Shown here: in pieces, positions 24,817 through 33,799 of the stretch | Layout of the letters: each line of letters opens with the position of its first letter | Numbering within the stretch: the stretch's first letter is position 1 | Assembly (NCBI RefSeq): GCF_004345605.1 | Contig: NZ_SLVY01000020.1 | Span: forward strand, 48,179 to 112,178 | From: Rhodococcus sp. SMB37 | Lineage (GTDB): Bacteria > Actinomycetota > Actinomycetes > Mycobacteriales > Mycobacteriaceae | Length of the DNA stretch: 64,000 nucleotides | Direction of reading: 5' to 3' | Position numbers and translations under genes: made by a program | The notes under the pieces: model-generated | What the model was told of the DNA's origin: nothing | Seen by the model: the letters and a program-made list of their open reading frames with translations, nothing else | The model's database searches: none

Positions 24817-24886
24817 GTGGAACTGCGCAGGAGTCGTGGAACCACAAACGAGACTGTCGGTATCGTAACGGAAACGATAGTTCCAC
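24817..24886. promoter_or_regulatory. Operators between the exporter and its tetR gene
   Basis: TATCGT-AACGGAA-ACGATA (24861-24879) has perfect 6-base arms. Around it, GTGGAAC occurs at 24817-24823 and 24836-24842 and its complement GTTCCAC at 24880-24886, making a second, wider inverted repeat. Likely binding sites of the TetR protein covering both divergent promoters. Confidence 0.55.
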
Positions 24887-24916
24887 AACCAGGCCCGGAC
24901 GGAGACGAGAGAAACT

Positions 24917-25567
24917 GTGGATGTGAGCGCACGCGAAGATGTCCAGACATCCCGAGAACCCGATCCCCGGAAAGCGCGGTCGCGAGCACGGCTGCTCGAT
25001 GCCGCCACCGAGTTGCTCGCCACGGGCGGCGCCGACGCCGTCACGATCGATGCCGTGACAACCCGGGCCGGGGTGGGTCGCGCGACGCTCTACCGGCATT
25101 TCGCGAACGGCACCGAGCTCGTGGCCGCCGCCTTCGCACGGTTGATCCCGCCGGCCCCGCCCGTGCCGGAGAACGCCGACCTGCGCGAACAGCTCGTCGA
25201 ACTGCTCATCGGCCAGGCGCGGATCGTCGAGGAAGTACCCATTCCGCTCGCCGCGATGTGCTGGCTCGGGATGGGGCCGGAACTCGTCCACGCGAGCCGC
25301 CCGGCGGACCCGGAAGCGCAGGAACGCCCCGAACTACAGTCGCTGCGCGAGCAACTCGTCGAGCGCTACCGCTCGTCGTTCGACCGTGTGCTCGGCACGG
25401 AGTCCGCGCACGAGGACCTCGGCGAGTTCGACTACGACCTCGCTCTCATCCAGCTGGTCGGCCCGGTCGTGTTCAACCGGCTCGTCACCCTGCCGCCCAT
25501 CGGCCGCGAGGTATGTGAACAGATCGTCGACGACTTCCTCGCGGCTCGTCGCGCGGCGAAGGATTAG
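24917..25567 (+). CDS. TetR-family repressor of the adjacent exporter
   Basis: 216 residues. Helix-turn-helix at about 45-65 (IDAVTTRAGVGRATLYRHFANGTEL); C-terminal helical ligand domain. GTG start; a second GTG two codons on is possible. Divergent from the DHA2 exporter with palindromic operators between, so probably its repressor. It converges on the cyclase gene with an 18-base gap. Confidence 0.85.
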   Translation: MDVSAREDVQTSREPDPRKARSRARLLDAATELLATGGADAVTIDAVTTRAGVGRATLYRHFANGTELVAAAFARLIPPAPPVPENADLREQLVELLIGQARIVEEVPIPLAAMCWLGMGPELVHASRPADPEAQERPELQSLREQLVERYRSSFDRVLGTESAHEDLGEFDYDLALIQLVGPVVFNRLVTLPPIGREVCEQIVDDFLAARRAAKD

Positions 25568-25585
25568 GTGATACCGGGGTTCTGA

Positions 25586-26638
25586 TCAGAGAGACCAGCG
25601 TCGTCGATCAGGCGCCCGCAGGACGAACGGCCGCGACCGGCGGAAGTCCTTGACCCTGAGCCTGCGCAGAGGCTGGATCCGGAACTCGTCCGGATCGAGC
25701 TCGGCGGCGAGCTTCTCGTCCACCAGGATCGAGCCGGGCCGGGCCGCGCCGGTGAGGCGGGCAGCGTTGTTGACGACGGAACCGAACAGGTCGCCGAAGC
25801 GTGCCAGCACCGGCCCCCACGCCAGGCCCACCCGGAGCTCCGGTGTGTCCTTGCTCGCGCCGAAGGTCTCCTGTAGTTCGAGCGCGATCCGCGCGCCGTC
25901 GGCCGGATCCTCCGCCGCGAACATCACTTCGTCGCCCACGGTCTTGATGACCCACCCGTGGTGTCCGGTGATGGCCGCGGTGACCTCGGATTCGAAGTAC
26001 TCGAGCAGTTCGTTGAGTTCCCCCGCATCGATGCGACGGGTGAGCTGCGTGTAGCCGACCATGTCGGCGAATCCGACCACGACCTCGCGCAGAGGTGCGT
26101 CTCCCTCGGGGCGCCAGACGGAACGCTCCGTGGTACTGACGATGTGACGCCGCCAGATGTGGCTCTGCAGGGTTTCGGCCCGCATCGACAGCTGCTGCAC
26201 GAGCGCATCGATGAGATCGGGCATCTCCTCGGCCGAGACATCGGAATGCTCCTCAACGAGGTTGTCGAAGAGATGGGTGTTGAACAGGGTCAGTTCCCAT
26301 TCGGCCAGTCGTGAGATCGACTGGCCGAGCGACCGGGCCGCCGAGAGCTCGAGGTTCTCGTCGATCACGCCGCTACCGACGATCGCAGCGATATCCCGTA
26401 GCGCACCGACGTCGCCGTCGGTGAACATCTCCGCGTCGGGCTCGGGATCGACAGTGAATCCCAACGCCTGCCACAATCGTCGGACCCGCGCGGGGGACAT
26501 GCCTGCCATCGTGGCGACCTCGTCGACCGTATAACGGCGTTCGCCCCCGAGCAGGCTGCGTTCGAGCTCCCTCTGAATGGCGGCAAGCATGTCGGGGCCG
26601 GGCTGCGGTCGTTGCTCCGGCGAGTTCACACCCGACAT
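25586..26638 (-). CDS. Class III adenylate/guanylate cyclase with helix-turn-helix-like N-terminus
   Basis: 350 residues, soluble. Residues 35-62 (YTVDEVATMAGMSPARVRRL) look like a MerR-type helix-turn-helix, followed by a helical regulatory part to about 170 and the catalytic domain. Metal Asp192 in VGFADMVGYT, Lys232 and Asp236 in KTVGDEVMF, and the Asn-Arg pair in VVNNAARL (about 290-294) are present, so it should be active. Architecture resembles mycobacterial Rv2212-type cyclases. ATG start; the GTG three codons later (26629) is better spaced from GGAAGG. Divergent from the DUF6319 gene. Confidence 0.85.
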   Translation of the reverse strand: MSGVNSPEQRPQPGPDMLAAIQRELERSLLGGERRYTVDEVATMAGMSPARVRRLWQALGFTVDPEPDAEMFTDGDVGALRDIAAIVGSGVIDENLELSAARSLGQSISRLAEWELTLFNTHLFDNLVEEHSDVSAEEMPDLIDALVQQLSMRAETLQSHIWRRHIVSTTERSVWRPEGDAPLREVVVGFADMVGYTQLTRRIDAGELNELLEYFESEVTAAITGHHGWVIKTVGDEVMFAAEDPADGARIALELQETFGASKDTPELRVGLAWGPVLARFGDLFGSVVNNAARLTGAARPGSILVDEKLAAELDPDEFRIQPLRRLRVKDFRRSRPFVLRAPDRRRWSL

Positions 26639-26779
26639 CCTTCCTTGTCGTGGTCCGGGGCACACGTCGGGTTCCGTTGTGACGAGGCGATCAGGATGCC
26701 TCTGGACGGACAGGGTGTCGTACAGATGTGCGAGAGTGGGCGCCGTCGATCGCACAGCAGAGCCGAGAAAGGACGTGGC

Positions 26780-27565
26780 ATGCCGCCCCGTAGACGTGCG
26801 GACCATCTGACCGAGGATCAACTCACGGAATTGAGCTCCGCCCTCGCGGAAGGGCGCCGCGCCACGGTATATCTCGTCGAGGGGATTTCCAGTCTGGGGA
26901 TCGAGCCGGGGACGTCGGCGCGAGTCATCTCGATCGAGGGGACCACGGTCACCGTCCGCCCCAAGGGTGTCAACGACGAGCTCCCCTTCGAAACCGACGA
27001 GTTGCGCTTCACCCGAGATGTGGCGACGAAGGCGTCGCCGAAAAAGGCCGCCGCGAAGGCGCCCGCTGCGACCAGGTCGCCCGCCCCGAAGCCTCCGGCG
27101 GCGCAGCCCCCCGCAGCAACAACTCCCCCTGCGAAAACTCCCCCTGCGAAAACCGAACCCACACCGCCCGCCTCCCGGCCGGCAGCCAAGGAGAAGACCA
27201 CAGTGACCTCCACTCCTGCGAATCCGCCGTCTGCGGCCGGCGCCGAGCCGGCCAAGCCCAAGGCCCCGGCCAAACGAGGCGCCAAGAAGCCCGCAGCCAT
27301 CAGCATCACCGTCACGATCGACCCCGAGAACGAATGGACGGTCGCTGTCGCACAGGGCACGCGGAAGATCGGTAAGCCCGCGGCGGTTGCACCCGATGCC
27401 GTCGAACGCGCCGTCAAGGAACTCGGCGACGAGACCGCGATCGATGCCGTGCACTCGGTGATCGACGAGGCACGCCGAACCGTGGAGGAACGCGTCGCGC
27501 AGTTGAGTCGCGAACTCGAGGAAGCCCGGAAAGCGCTCGAAAGTCTCGGTTCCAACCCCGCATAG
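26780..27565 (+). CDS. DUF6319-type protein with Pro/Ala/Lys-rich linker
   Basis: 261 residues. An N-terminal small beta-rich domain (1-80), a low-complexity linker rich in Pro, Ala and Lys (about 88-175), and a C-terminal domain with a predicted coiled coil (AVKELGDETAIDAV to the end). The linker contains an exact 15-base tandem repeat (27121-27135 and 27136-27150). Function unknown; the basic linker could bind nucleic acid. ATG with AAAGGA nine bases upstream. Divergent from the cyclase. Confidence 0.65.
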   Translation: MPPRRRADHLTEDQLTELSSALAEGRRATVYLVEGISSLGIEPGTSARVISIEGTTVTVRPKGVNDELPFETDELRFTRDVATKASPKKAAAKAPAATRSPAPKPPAAQPPAATTPPAKTPPAKTEPTPPASRPAAKEKTTVTSTPANPPSAAGAEPAKPKAPAKRGAKKPAAISITVTIDPENEWTVAVAQGTRKIGKPAAVAPDAVERAVKELGDETAIDAVHSVIDEARRTVEERVAQLSRELEEARKALESLGSNPA

Positions 27566-27574
27566 TGCGTAAAC

Positions 27575-27612
27575 CTCTAGTACGGTGACGGCGCTCTAGT
27601 ACGCTGACCGCG
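27575..27612 (+). promoter_or_regulatory. Two 19-base direct repeats with -10-like elements before the protease gene
   Basis: CTCTAGTACGGTGACGGCG (27575-27593) and CTCTAGTACGCTGACCGCG (27594-27612) are identical at 17 of 19 positions and directly adjacent. The first contains TACGGT, which fits the actinobacterial -10 pattern TAnnnT; the second has TACGCT at the same place. Confidence 0.45.
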
Positions 27613-27644
27613 GAGACGGTCGGGGCAGACCGCGTTGGAGGGGA

Positions 27645-28310
27645 ATGATGTTCAAAAGACTTGCTGTGGTATTCGCAACCGCGATTGCCCTGGTCGGCAG
27701 CGGTGCGGCGGTAGCCACGGCTGCCCCTCCGGTCGTGCTCGGCGGTGGATCGGGTATCACGCTCGGTCACGGCGACGAGAATGTGTACGACTGCACGCTC
27801 ACCACGATCGGACACGACGCGGCCGGTCGGCTCGTCGGACTCACGGCGGCGCACTGCGGCGAACCGGGCATGACGGTCAAGTCCGAGCAGGCCATCGATG
27901 CCGGAACACTGGGCCACATCGTGTCGACGAACGAGACCCTCGATTACGCGGTCATCGAGTTCTACGGCGACAGGGTCACCCCGGTCAACCGCATCGGCAA
28001 CGTCACCATCACCGGGCTCGGTACCCCCGCCGGATTCCCGAACATCGCCTGCAAGGAAGGCCGCACCACCGGCAACACCTGCGGCATCGTGTGGGGCGAC
28101 GTCTTCGGCGCTCAGGAGACATGGACTCAGGTCTGCGTCATCGAGGGCGATTCGGGTGCACCGCTCGTCGTCGGTACCACCCTGGTCGCGATGGTCAACG
28201 CCTACCTGCTGGCGCCGTGCGTCGGTCCCGAGGTCGGCACGAACATCGACGTGATCATGGCCGACATCGATGCGCGCGGTGGCGCCGGTGCGGGGTTCCG
28301 GCCGATCTGA
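27645..28310 (+). CDS. Secreted S1-family (trypsin-like) serine protease
   Basis: 221 residues. A signal peptide of about 27 residues with a typical AXA cut site (ATAAP). The catalytic triad is His70 (LTAAHCG), Asp100 (ETLDYAVIEF) and Ser170 (EGDSGAP); paired cysteines suggest disulfides. Short chain compared with chymotrypsin, as in other actinobacterial secreted S1 peptidases. GGAGGGG precedes two consecutive ATG codons; either may be used. Substrate unknown. Confidence 0.85.
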   Translation: MMFKRLAVVFATAIALVGSGAAVATAAPPVVLGGGSGITLGHGDENVYDCTLTTIGHDAAGRLVGLTAAHCGEPGMTVKSEQAIDAGTLGHIVSTNETLDYAVIEFYGDRVTPVNRIGNVTITGLGTPAGFPNIACKEGRTTGNTCGIVWGDVFGAQETWTQVCVIEGDSGAPLVVGTTLVAMVNAYLLAPCVGPEVGTNIDVIMADIDARGGAGAGFRPI

Positions 28311-28319
28311 CCGGAGGAG

Positions 28320-30032
28320 TCACCCGCACACAGCGCCCTGTGATGCGGATCCGACGAGTTTCGTGTACTTCGCCAGTACACCCTTGGTGTAGCGCGGCGG
28401 CAGCGGCTTCCAGCCCTGTCGCCGCGTCGCTGTTTCGGCGTCGTCGACGAGGACATCGAGCAGCCCGTTCGCGACATCGAGCCTGATCCGGTCGCCGTCG
28501 CGGACGAACGCGATGGGGCCGCCGTCGACGGCCTCGGGCGCGACATGCCCGACGCACAGGCCGGTGGTGCCGCCGGAGAATCGTCCGTCGGTGAGCAGCA
28601 GGACGTCCTTGCCGAGGCCTGCGCCCTTGATGGCGCCGGTGATCGCGAGCATCTCGCGCATCCCCGGGCCACCCTTGGGGCCTTCGTACCGGATGACGAC
28701 CACGTCGCCCGCGGTGATGGTGCCGTCCTCGAGGGCATCCATCGCCGCACGCTCGCGTTCGAAGACCCTCGCGGTGCCTTCGAAGACCGATTCGTCGAAG
28801 CCCGCCGACTTCACCACCGCGCCCCCCGGTGCGAGGGATCCACGCAGGATCGTGATGCCGCCGGTGGGATGGATCGGGTCGTTCAGAGCGCGCAACACCT
28901 TTCCATCGGGATCGGGCGGGGCGATCCCCGCAAGGTTCTCCGCGACGGTCGCGCCGGTGACGGTGAGGCAGTCGCCGTGCAGAAGACCGGCATCGAGCAG
29001 GGCTTTCATGATCACCGGAACTCCGCCGATGTGGTCGACGTCCTTCATGACGTGCCGACCGAACGGTTTGACGTCGGCGAGGTGCGGGACGCGTGCGCCG
29101 ACCCTCACGAAGTCGTCGAGCGTGAGATCGACGTCGGCCTCGTGGGCGATCGCGAGCAGGTGCAGCACGGCATTGGTGGATCCGCCGAACGCCATCACCA
29201 CCGCGATAGCGTTTTCGAAGGCTTCCTTGGTGAGGATGTCGGACGCGGTGATGCCGCGCCGCAGCATCTCCACGACGGCCTGTCCGCTGCGTCGTGCGAA
29301 CCCGTCGCGACGGCGGTCGGTGGCCGGCGGTGACGCGCTGCCCGGAAGCGACATGCCGAGGGCTTCCGCGGCGCTGGCCATGGTGTTCGCCGTGTACATC
29401 CCGCCGCATGCGCCCTCGCCGGGACAGATCGCGCGCTCGATCGCGCCGAGATCCTCTTCGGACATCAACCCGCGCGCGCACGCACCGACCGCTTCGAACG
29501 CGTCGATGATCGTCACGTCGCGTTCAGTGCCGTCGGACAGTTTCGCGATGCCCGGGAGGATCGAACCTGCGTACAGGAACACCGAGGCGAGGTCGAGCCG
29601 CGCGGCAGCCATGAGCATTCCGGGCAGCGACTTGTCGCACCCGGCGAGCAGCACCGACCCGTCGAGACGCTCGGCCTGCATGACCGTCTCCACGCTGTCG
29701 GCAATCACCTCGCGGGAGACGAGGGAGAAATGCATTCCCTCGTGGCCCATCGAGATGCCGTCGGAGACAGAGATGGTTCCGAACTCGAGCGGATACCCGC
29801 CGGCCGCGTGCACCCCGTCCTTCACGGACTGCGCGAGACGGTCCAGCGACAGGTTGCAGGGTGTGATCTCGTTCCACGACGAGGCCACACCGATCTGCGG
29901 CTTGGCCCAGTCGTCGTCGCCCATCCCGACGGCGCGCAGCATCCCGCGCGATGCGGTCTTCTCCATACCGTCGGTGACGTCGCGGCTGCGGGGCTTGATG
30001 TCGGGGGAGCCGGAGGAAGACCGGTCGCTCAT
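28320..30032 (-). CDS. ilvD: Dihydroxy-acid dehydratase
   Basis: 570 residues, normal length. IlvD is an iron-sulfur enzyme that makes the 2-keto acids of valine and isoleucine synthesis. Cluster cysteines are in [16 protein letters not shown] and [12 protein letters not shown]; the C-terminal [15 protein letters not shown] and [12 protein letters not shown] are diagnostic. ATG start. It converges on the protease gene with 9 bases between the stops and follows the TIGR03086-type gene by 25 bases on the same strand. Confidence 0.95.
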   Translation of the reverse strand: MSDRSSSGSPDIKPRSRDVTDGMEKTASRGMLRAVGMGDDDWAKPQIGVASSWNEITPCNLSLDRLAQSVKDGVHAAGGYPLEFGTISVSDGISMGHEGMHFSLVSREVIADSVETVMQAERLDGSVLLAGCDKSLPGMLMAAARLDLASVFLYAGSILPGIAKLSDGTERDVTIIDAFEAVGACARGLMSEEDLGAIERAICPGEGACGGMYTANTMASAAEALGMSLPGSASPPATDRRRDGFARRSGQAVVEMLRRGITASDILTKEAFENAIAVVMAFGGSTNAVLHLLAIAHEADVDLTLDDFVRVGARVPHLADVKPFGRHVMKDVDHIGGVPVIMKALLDAGLLHGDCLTVTGATVAENLAGIAPPDPDGKVLRALNDPIHPTGGITILRGSLAPGGAVVKSAGFDESVFEGTARVFERERAAMDALEDGTITAGDVVVIRYEGPKGGPGMREMLAITGAIKGAGLGKDVLLLTDGRFSGGTTGLCVGHVAPEAVDGGPIAFVRDGDRIRLDVANGLLDVLVDDAETATRRQGWKPLPPRYTKGVLAKYTKLVGSASQGAVCG

Positions 30033-30057
30033 GGCGTTCTCTGCTTTCGGGAGGGGG

Positions 30058-30621
30058 TCACGGCTGTCGGGGATCGCGACCGGTGAGGGCGATCAACCGG
30101 TCTTGCACGGGAGCGTCGTCGGCTATCGGGACGGGAGGCGCGAACAATCCGCTCGACGCAAGCATGTCACGCTGCGGCTCGAGCTCGGACCACACCGCAT
30201 CGACCAGGCTGGGGTTGAGCCGGTCGCCGCCACCGACGGCGCATGCCAGATCCCACGTGTGCACGGCGATGTCACCGACCTGCTGTTTGAGGTAGTCGAG
30301 GCAGCTGACGGTGCCGTACGACAGGTGCACGTTCGCGTCGAGCGGGGTGGTCTCCCACGCGGCGGTGGCTTTCTCCGCGTATCGGTGCCATTCTGCGGCG
30401 AGGTCGTCGCGGATCGGTTCGAGCGTGGCCTCTGCATCGGCGAGTGTGCGCCCTTCCAGGATCGGCGCGACCCACCGCTGTTCGTCGACCATGTGTCGTA
30501 CGAGGTCGGAGACGGTCCACTCGGTGTCGGGGGTGGGAGCGGACCAGTCGGTGATTCGGGGGAGCCGCGCGTCGAATTCGCTCCGGGCGGTGCGCTGCAT
30601 TTCGGTCCAGTCGATCGCCAT
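30058..30621 (-). CDS. TIGR03086/mycothiol-dependent-isomerase-like DinB-fold protein
   Basis: 187 residues. The N-terminal four-helix DinB-like domain has [15 protein letters not shown] with the usual metal His and [17 protein letters not shown] with the second His; this is the pattern of actinobacterial TIGR03086 and maleylpyruvate-isomerase-N proteins, many of which use mycothiol. Reaction unknown. It lies just upstream of ilvD. Confidence 0.7.
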   Translation of the reverse strand: MAIDWTEMQRTARSEFDARLPRITDWSAPTPDTEWTVSDLVRHMVDEQRWVAPILEGRTLADAEATLEPIRDDLAAEWHRYAEKATAAWETTPLDANVHLSYGTVSCLDYLKQQVGDIAVHTWDLACAVGGGDRLNPSLVDAVWSELEPQRDMLASSGLFAPPVPIADDAPVQDRLIALTGRDPRQP

Positions 30622-30746
30622 GGATCCAGCCTAGGCGCGGCGGGGTTCGAATCACGGTGATTCTCGAACCTGCGCGGCGGGGCAATGTGCGGAAGGATCG
30701 GAGAGATTGTCGTGTTCCGTGTTCGTCTACTCGAGGAGAGTGCTCG

Positions 30747-31742
30747 ATGCCCGTCCCCACCGTGGAGCTCGCACCCGGATTGACCGTCAGCGCCCAGGGC
30801 TACGGCGCCATGTCCGTTGCCCCGGTCTACGGGGCGGTCGATCTCGACGAGGCTCTCGCGACGCTGCACCACGCGGTCGACATCGGCGTCACCTTCATCG
30901 ACACGGCCAACATCTACGGCAGCGGCACGAGTGAACAGGTCGTCGGGAAGCTGCTGTGTGATCGCCGCGACGAAGTGCAGCTGGCCACGAAGTTCGGTCT
31001 CGTCGGGGGTCTCGGGAAGGACAACCGGTCGATCAACGGACGCCCCGACTACGTGCACGAGGCCATCGACGAGTCACTGCAGCGGCTCGGTGTGGACGTG
31101 GTGGATCTGTATTACCTGCACCGCGTCGATCCCGAGGTTCCGGTCGAGGAGACCGTCGGAGCGATGGCCGAGCTGGTCAAGGCGGGGAAGGTGCGCCACC
31201 TCGGTCTCTCCGAGGCCACCGGCGAGGAGCTGCGGCGCGCGCACGCCGTGCACCCGATCGCCGCGATCCAGTCGGAGTGGAGCATCATCTCGCGCGATGT
31301 GGAACGCAACGTGGTGCCGACGGCTGCCGAGCTCGGGATCGGCTTCGTGCCGTTCTCGCCTGTCAGCCGCGGTTTGCTGACCGACGCGTTCGAGCCGGGA
31401 CAGATCGGGGACGGTGACTTGCGGCACCGGTTCCCGCGATTTGCAGAAGGCGCGCTTCCCGCGAACCTGGAGCTGCGTGCGAAGGTGCGCGCCGTCGCCG
31501 ATGAGGCCGACGCGACCGTCGCGCAGGTTGCTCTGGCGTGGCTCGATGCGAAGGCTCGCGCGTTCGGTCTGCCGTCGGTGTCGATCCCAGGTACCCGTTT
31601 CGCTGCGCGCGTCACCGAAAATGTGGGTGCACTCGACGTAACACTGTCGGACGGCCAGGTCGCGCGTCTCGACGCTCTTGCAGGTGAGGTGGTCGGTGAG
31701 CGGGCTTCGGACCCGACGTGGGTGTCGCTCGGACGCGAGTAG
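30747..31742 (+). CDS. Aldo/keto reductase
   Basis: 331 residues. NADPH-dependent TIM-barrel oxidoreductase: catalytic Asp in VTFIDTANIYG, Tyr in the same stretch, Lys in QLATKFGLVG and His in YYLHRVDPE form the tetrad; GLSEATGEELRRAH and SEWSIISRDVE are typical of the AKR13-like group. ATG with GAGGAGAG upstream. Substrate not readable. MFS gene follows 40 bases later on the same strand. Confidence 0.88.
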   Translation: MPVPTVELAPGLTVSAQGYGAMSVAPVYGAVDLDEALATLHHAVDIGVTFIDTANIYGSGTSEQVVGKLLCDRRDEVQLATKFGLVGGLGKDNRSINGRPDYVHEAIDESLQRLGVDVVDLYYLHRVDPEVPVEETVGAMAELVKAGKVRHLGLSEATGEELRRAHAVHPIAAIQSEWSIISRDVERNVVPTAAELGIGFVPFSPVSRGLLTDAFEPGQIGDGDLRHRFPRFAEGALPANLELRAKVRAVADEADATVAQVALAWLDAKARAFGLPSVSIPGTRFAARVTENVGALDVTLSDGQVARLDALAGEVVGERASDPTWVSLGRE

Positions 31743-31782
31743 TTAACCGACCTAACGAACTCCGGCGTATCGTGTATATCCC

Positions 31783-33123
31783 ATGAGGTCATGGCTGGTC
31801 TGGGGTGTCGGTGTCTTCGCCTACCTTGTCGCAGTCCTGCACCGCACGACATTCGGTGTTTCGGGCCTGGCCGCGACCGAGCGCTTCGACATCTCCCCGT
31901 CCGTGTTGTCCGGGTTCGTGGTGTTGCAGCTCATCGTCTACGCGGGCATGCAGATTCCCGCCGGAGTTCTGCTGGACCGATTCGGATCGCGCAAGATCAT
32001 CGCGTTGGGTGCCGCCATCATGGCGGTCGCCCAGTTCGTGCTCGCTGTCACCGACTCGCTGCCCATCGCGTACGCCGGTCGTGTGTTCGTCGGGGTCGGT
32101 GACGCTCTCACGTTCATCTCGGTGCTGAGGCTGGTACCGGTGTGGTTCGCTCCCCGCCGGGTTCCGGTGGTGTCGCAGTTGACGGGCATCCTCGGGCAAC
32201 TCGGACAGGTACTGTCGGCTGTTCCGTTCGTGCTCATCCTGTCCGGTCAGGGGTGGACCGCCGCCTATGCCAGCGCCGCGGCGTTGGGGGTCCTCGCCTG
32301 CGTCCTGGTGGTCGCGGTCGTACGGAACGCTCCGACCGGGGAACACCTGGAGGTCCCGGCCGCGGGACTGCGCAATGTGCTCGGTCAGATCGGCGGCGTG
32401 TGGCGTCGACCGGGTACACGGCTGGGGTTCTTCACCCACATGGGCACCCAGTTCTCGGTGACCACGTTCGCCTTGATGTGGGGTGTGCCGTACCTCGAAT
32501 CCGCGCAGGGCCTGTCGGCCGCGGCAGCCGGCTCGATGCTCACGGTGTCGGTGGCCACCGCGATCGCGGCCGGCCCGATTCTCGGCATCCTCACCGGCCG
32601 CTTCCCGAATCACCGATCCTGGCTGGTGCTGTCGATCATCATCGCGTGCGCTACTGCGTGGACGGTCGTGCTCGCGTTGCCGGGACCGGCGCCGATCTGG
32701 CTGCTGGTGCTGCTCATCATCGTCATCTCTGTCGGCGGCCCGGGGTCGATGGTCGGATTCGACTATGCGCGCACCTTCAACCCGTCGACTGCGCTCGGCA
32801 CCGCACAGGGCATCGTCAACATCGGAGGCTTCCTCGCGACGTTGCTGGTCGTCCAGACGATGGGTGTACTGCTCGACACGTTCGGCGGATACGGCTTCGA
32901 TTCGTTCCGGGTCGCGTGGCTCGCGCAATACCCGATCTGGGTGCTCGCCCTCGTAGGTGTGCTGATCACCCGCAAGAAGGCGAGGCGTGAATCAGGTGTG
33001 TATCCGCGCACGTTGCGGCAGATATTGCGAGCGAGAACCGAGCCCCGCCGTGAGGAGCTGGCAGACTCGATAGCGGAACACATCGAGGAGGAACCGAGTG
33101 ACAACGACGGTGGACGGTCCTGA
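31783..33123 (+). CDS. MFS transporter overlapping the alarmone synthetase gene
   Basis: 446 residues with about 12 helices; the motif A-like loop is LLDRFGSRKIIALG near 65-78. The last 60 residues form a charged cytoplasmic tail (RREELADSIAEHIEEEPS). Substrate unknown. Its 3' end overlaps the start of the small alarmone synthetase by 26 bases, so the two are translated from one message. Confidence 0.8.
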   Translation: MRSWLVWGVGVFAYLVAVLHRTTFGVSGLAATERFDISPSVLSGFVVLQLIVYAGMQIPAGVLLDRFGSRKIIALGAAIMAVAQFVLAVTDSLPIAYAGRVFVGVGDALTFISVLRLVPVWFAPRRVPVVSQLTGILGQLGQVLSAVPFVLILSGQGWTAAYASAAALGVLACVLVVAVVRNAPTGEHLEVPAAGLRNVLGQIGGVWRRPGTRLGFFTHMGTQFSVTTFALMWGVPYLESAQGLSAAAAGSMLTVSVATAIAAGPILGILTGRFPNHRSWLVLSIIIACATAWTVVLALPGPAPIWLLVLLIIVISVGGPGSMVGFDYARTFNPSTALGTAQGIVNIGGFLATLLVVQTMGVLLDTFGGYGFDSFRVAWLAQYPIWVLALVGVLITRKKARRESGVYPRTLRQILRARTEPRREELADSIAEHIEEEPSDNDGGRS

Positions 33124-33799
33124 ACAGGGCGTGCCCCTACCCGACGAGCCGGAGGATGTCTCCGCTCGGCCGCCGGTATCGCTGCAGGACCTCAAGAGCG
33201 AGCTCACTCGGTTTCTCATGGTCTACAAGTTCGGTATCGACGAGATGATGACCAAGATCAACATCTTGCGTGACGAGTTCACCTACGCCCGCGACTACAA
33301 CCCGATCGAGCACGTCAAGTCGCGACTCAAGTCGCCCGAGTCGATCATCGCGAAGGCACGCCGCAAGGGTGCTCCCCAGACGCTCGAAGGCGTGCGTGAG
33401 CACGTCCGCGATATCGCCGGCATCCGCATCACGTGCAGCTTCACCTCGGACGTCTACCGCATCATGGACATGATCACGCGACAAGGTGACGTCGGTGTGG
33501 TCGAGATCGAAGACTACATCGCCCGGCCCAAGCCGAACGGCTATCGCAGTGTCCACGTGATCGTCGAGATCCCCGTGTTCATGTCCGACCGCATGGAGTC
33601 GGTCTACGTCGAACTCCAGATCCGCACGGTCGCGATGGACTTCTGGGCAAGTCTCGAGCACAAGATCTACTACAAGCACGACCGCGCGGTGCCGGATGCA
33701 CTGCGTGAGGAACTCCGCGTTGCTGCAGAAACCGCCCGCGACCTCGACGTGAAGATGGAGGCGCTGCACGACCGGGTGCATGGGCAGACCGACAGCTGA
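33098..33799 (+). CDS. Small alarmone synthetase (RelA/SpoT-type GTP pyrophosphokinase)
   Basis: 233 residues from a GTG inside the MFS gene. It would transfer pyrophosphate from ATP to GTP or GDP to make (p)ppGpp. Synthetase motifs: HVKSRLKSPESIIAKARRKG, REHVRDIAGIRITC with the metal Asp, KPNGYRSVH, VELQIRTVAMDFWASLEHKIYYK. No hydrolase, TGS or ACT domain, so it is a RelQ/RelP-size single-function enzyme. Its TGA directly abuts the complementary stop of the convergent Clp gene. Confidence 0.9.
   Translation: MTTTVDGPEQGVPLPDEPEDVSARPPVSLQDLKSELTRFLMVYKFGIDEMMTKINILRDEFTYARDYNPIEHVKSRLKSPESIIAKARRKGAPQTLEGVREHVRDIAGIRITCSFTSDVYRIMDMITRQGDVGVVEIEDYIARPKPNGYRSVHVIVEIPVFMSDRMESVYVELQIRTVAMDFWASLEHKIYYKHDRAVPDALREELRVAAETARDLDVKMEALHDRVHGQTDS

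Noticed and set aside
24788..25291. N-terminal extension of the DHA2 exporter
   Set aside because: Overlaps the divergent tetR gene and its operators; the GTG at 24787 has a proper ribosome binding site.
25568..25585. Terminator between the convergent tetR and cyclase genes
   Set aside because: Only 18 bases, with the short self-complementary TCTGATCAGA overlapping the cyclase end; too short for a convincing hairpin.
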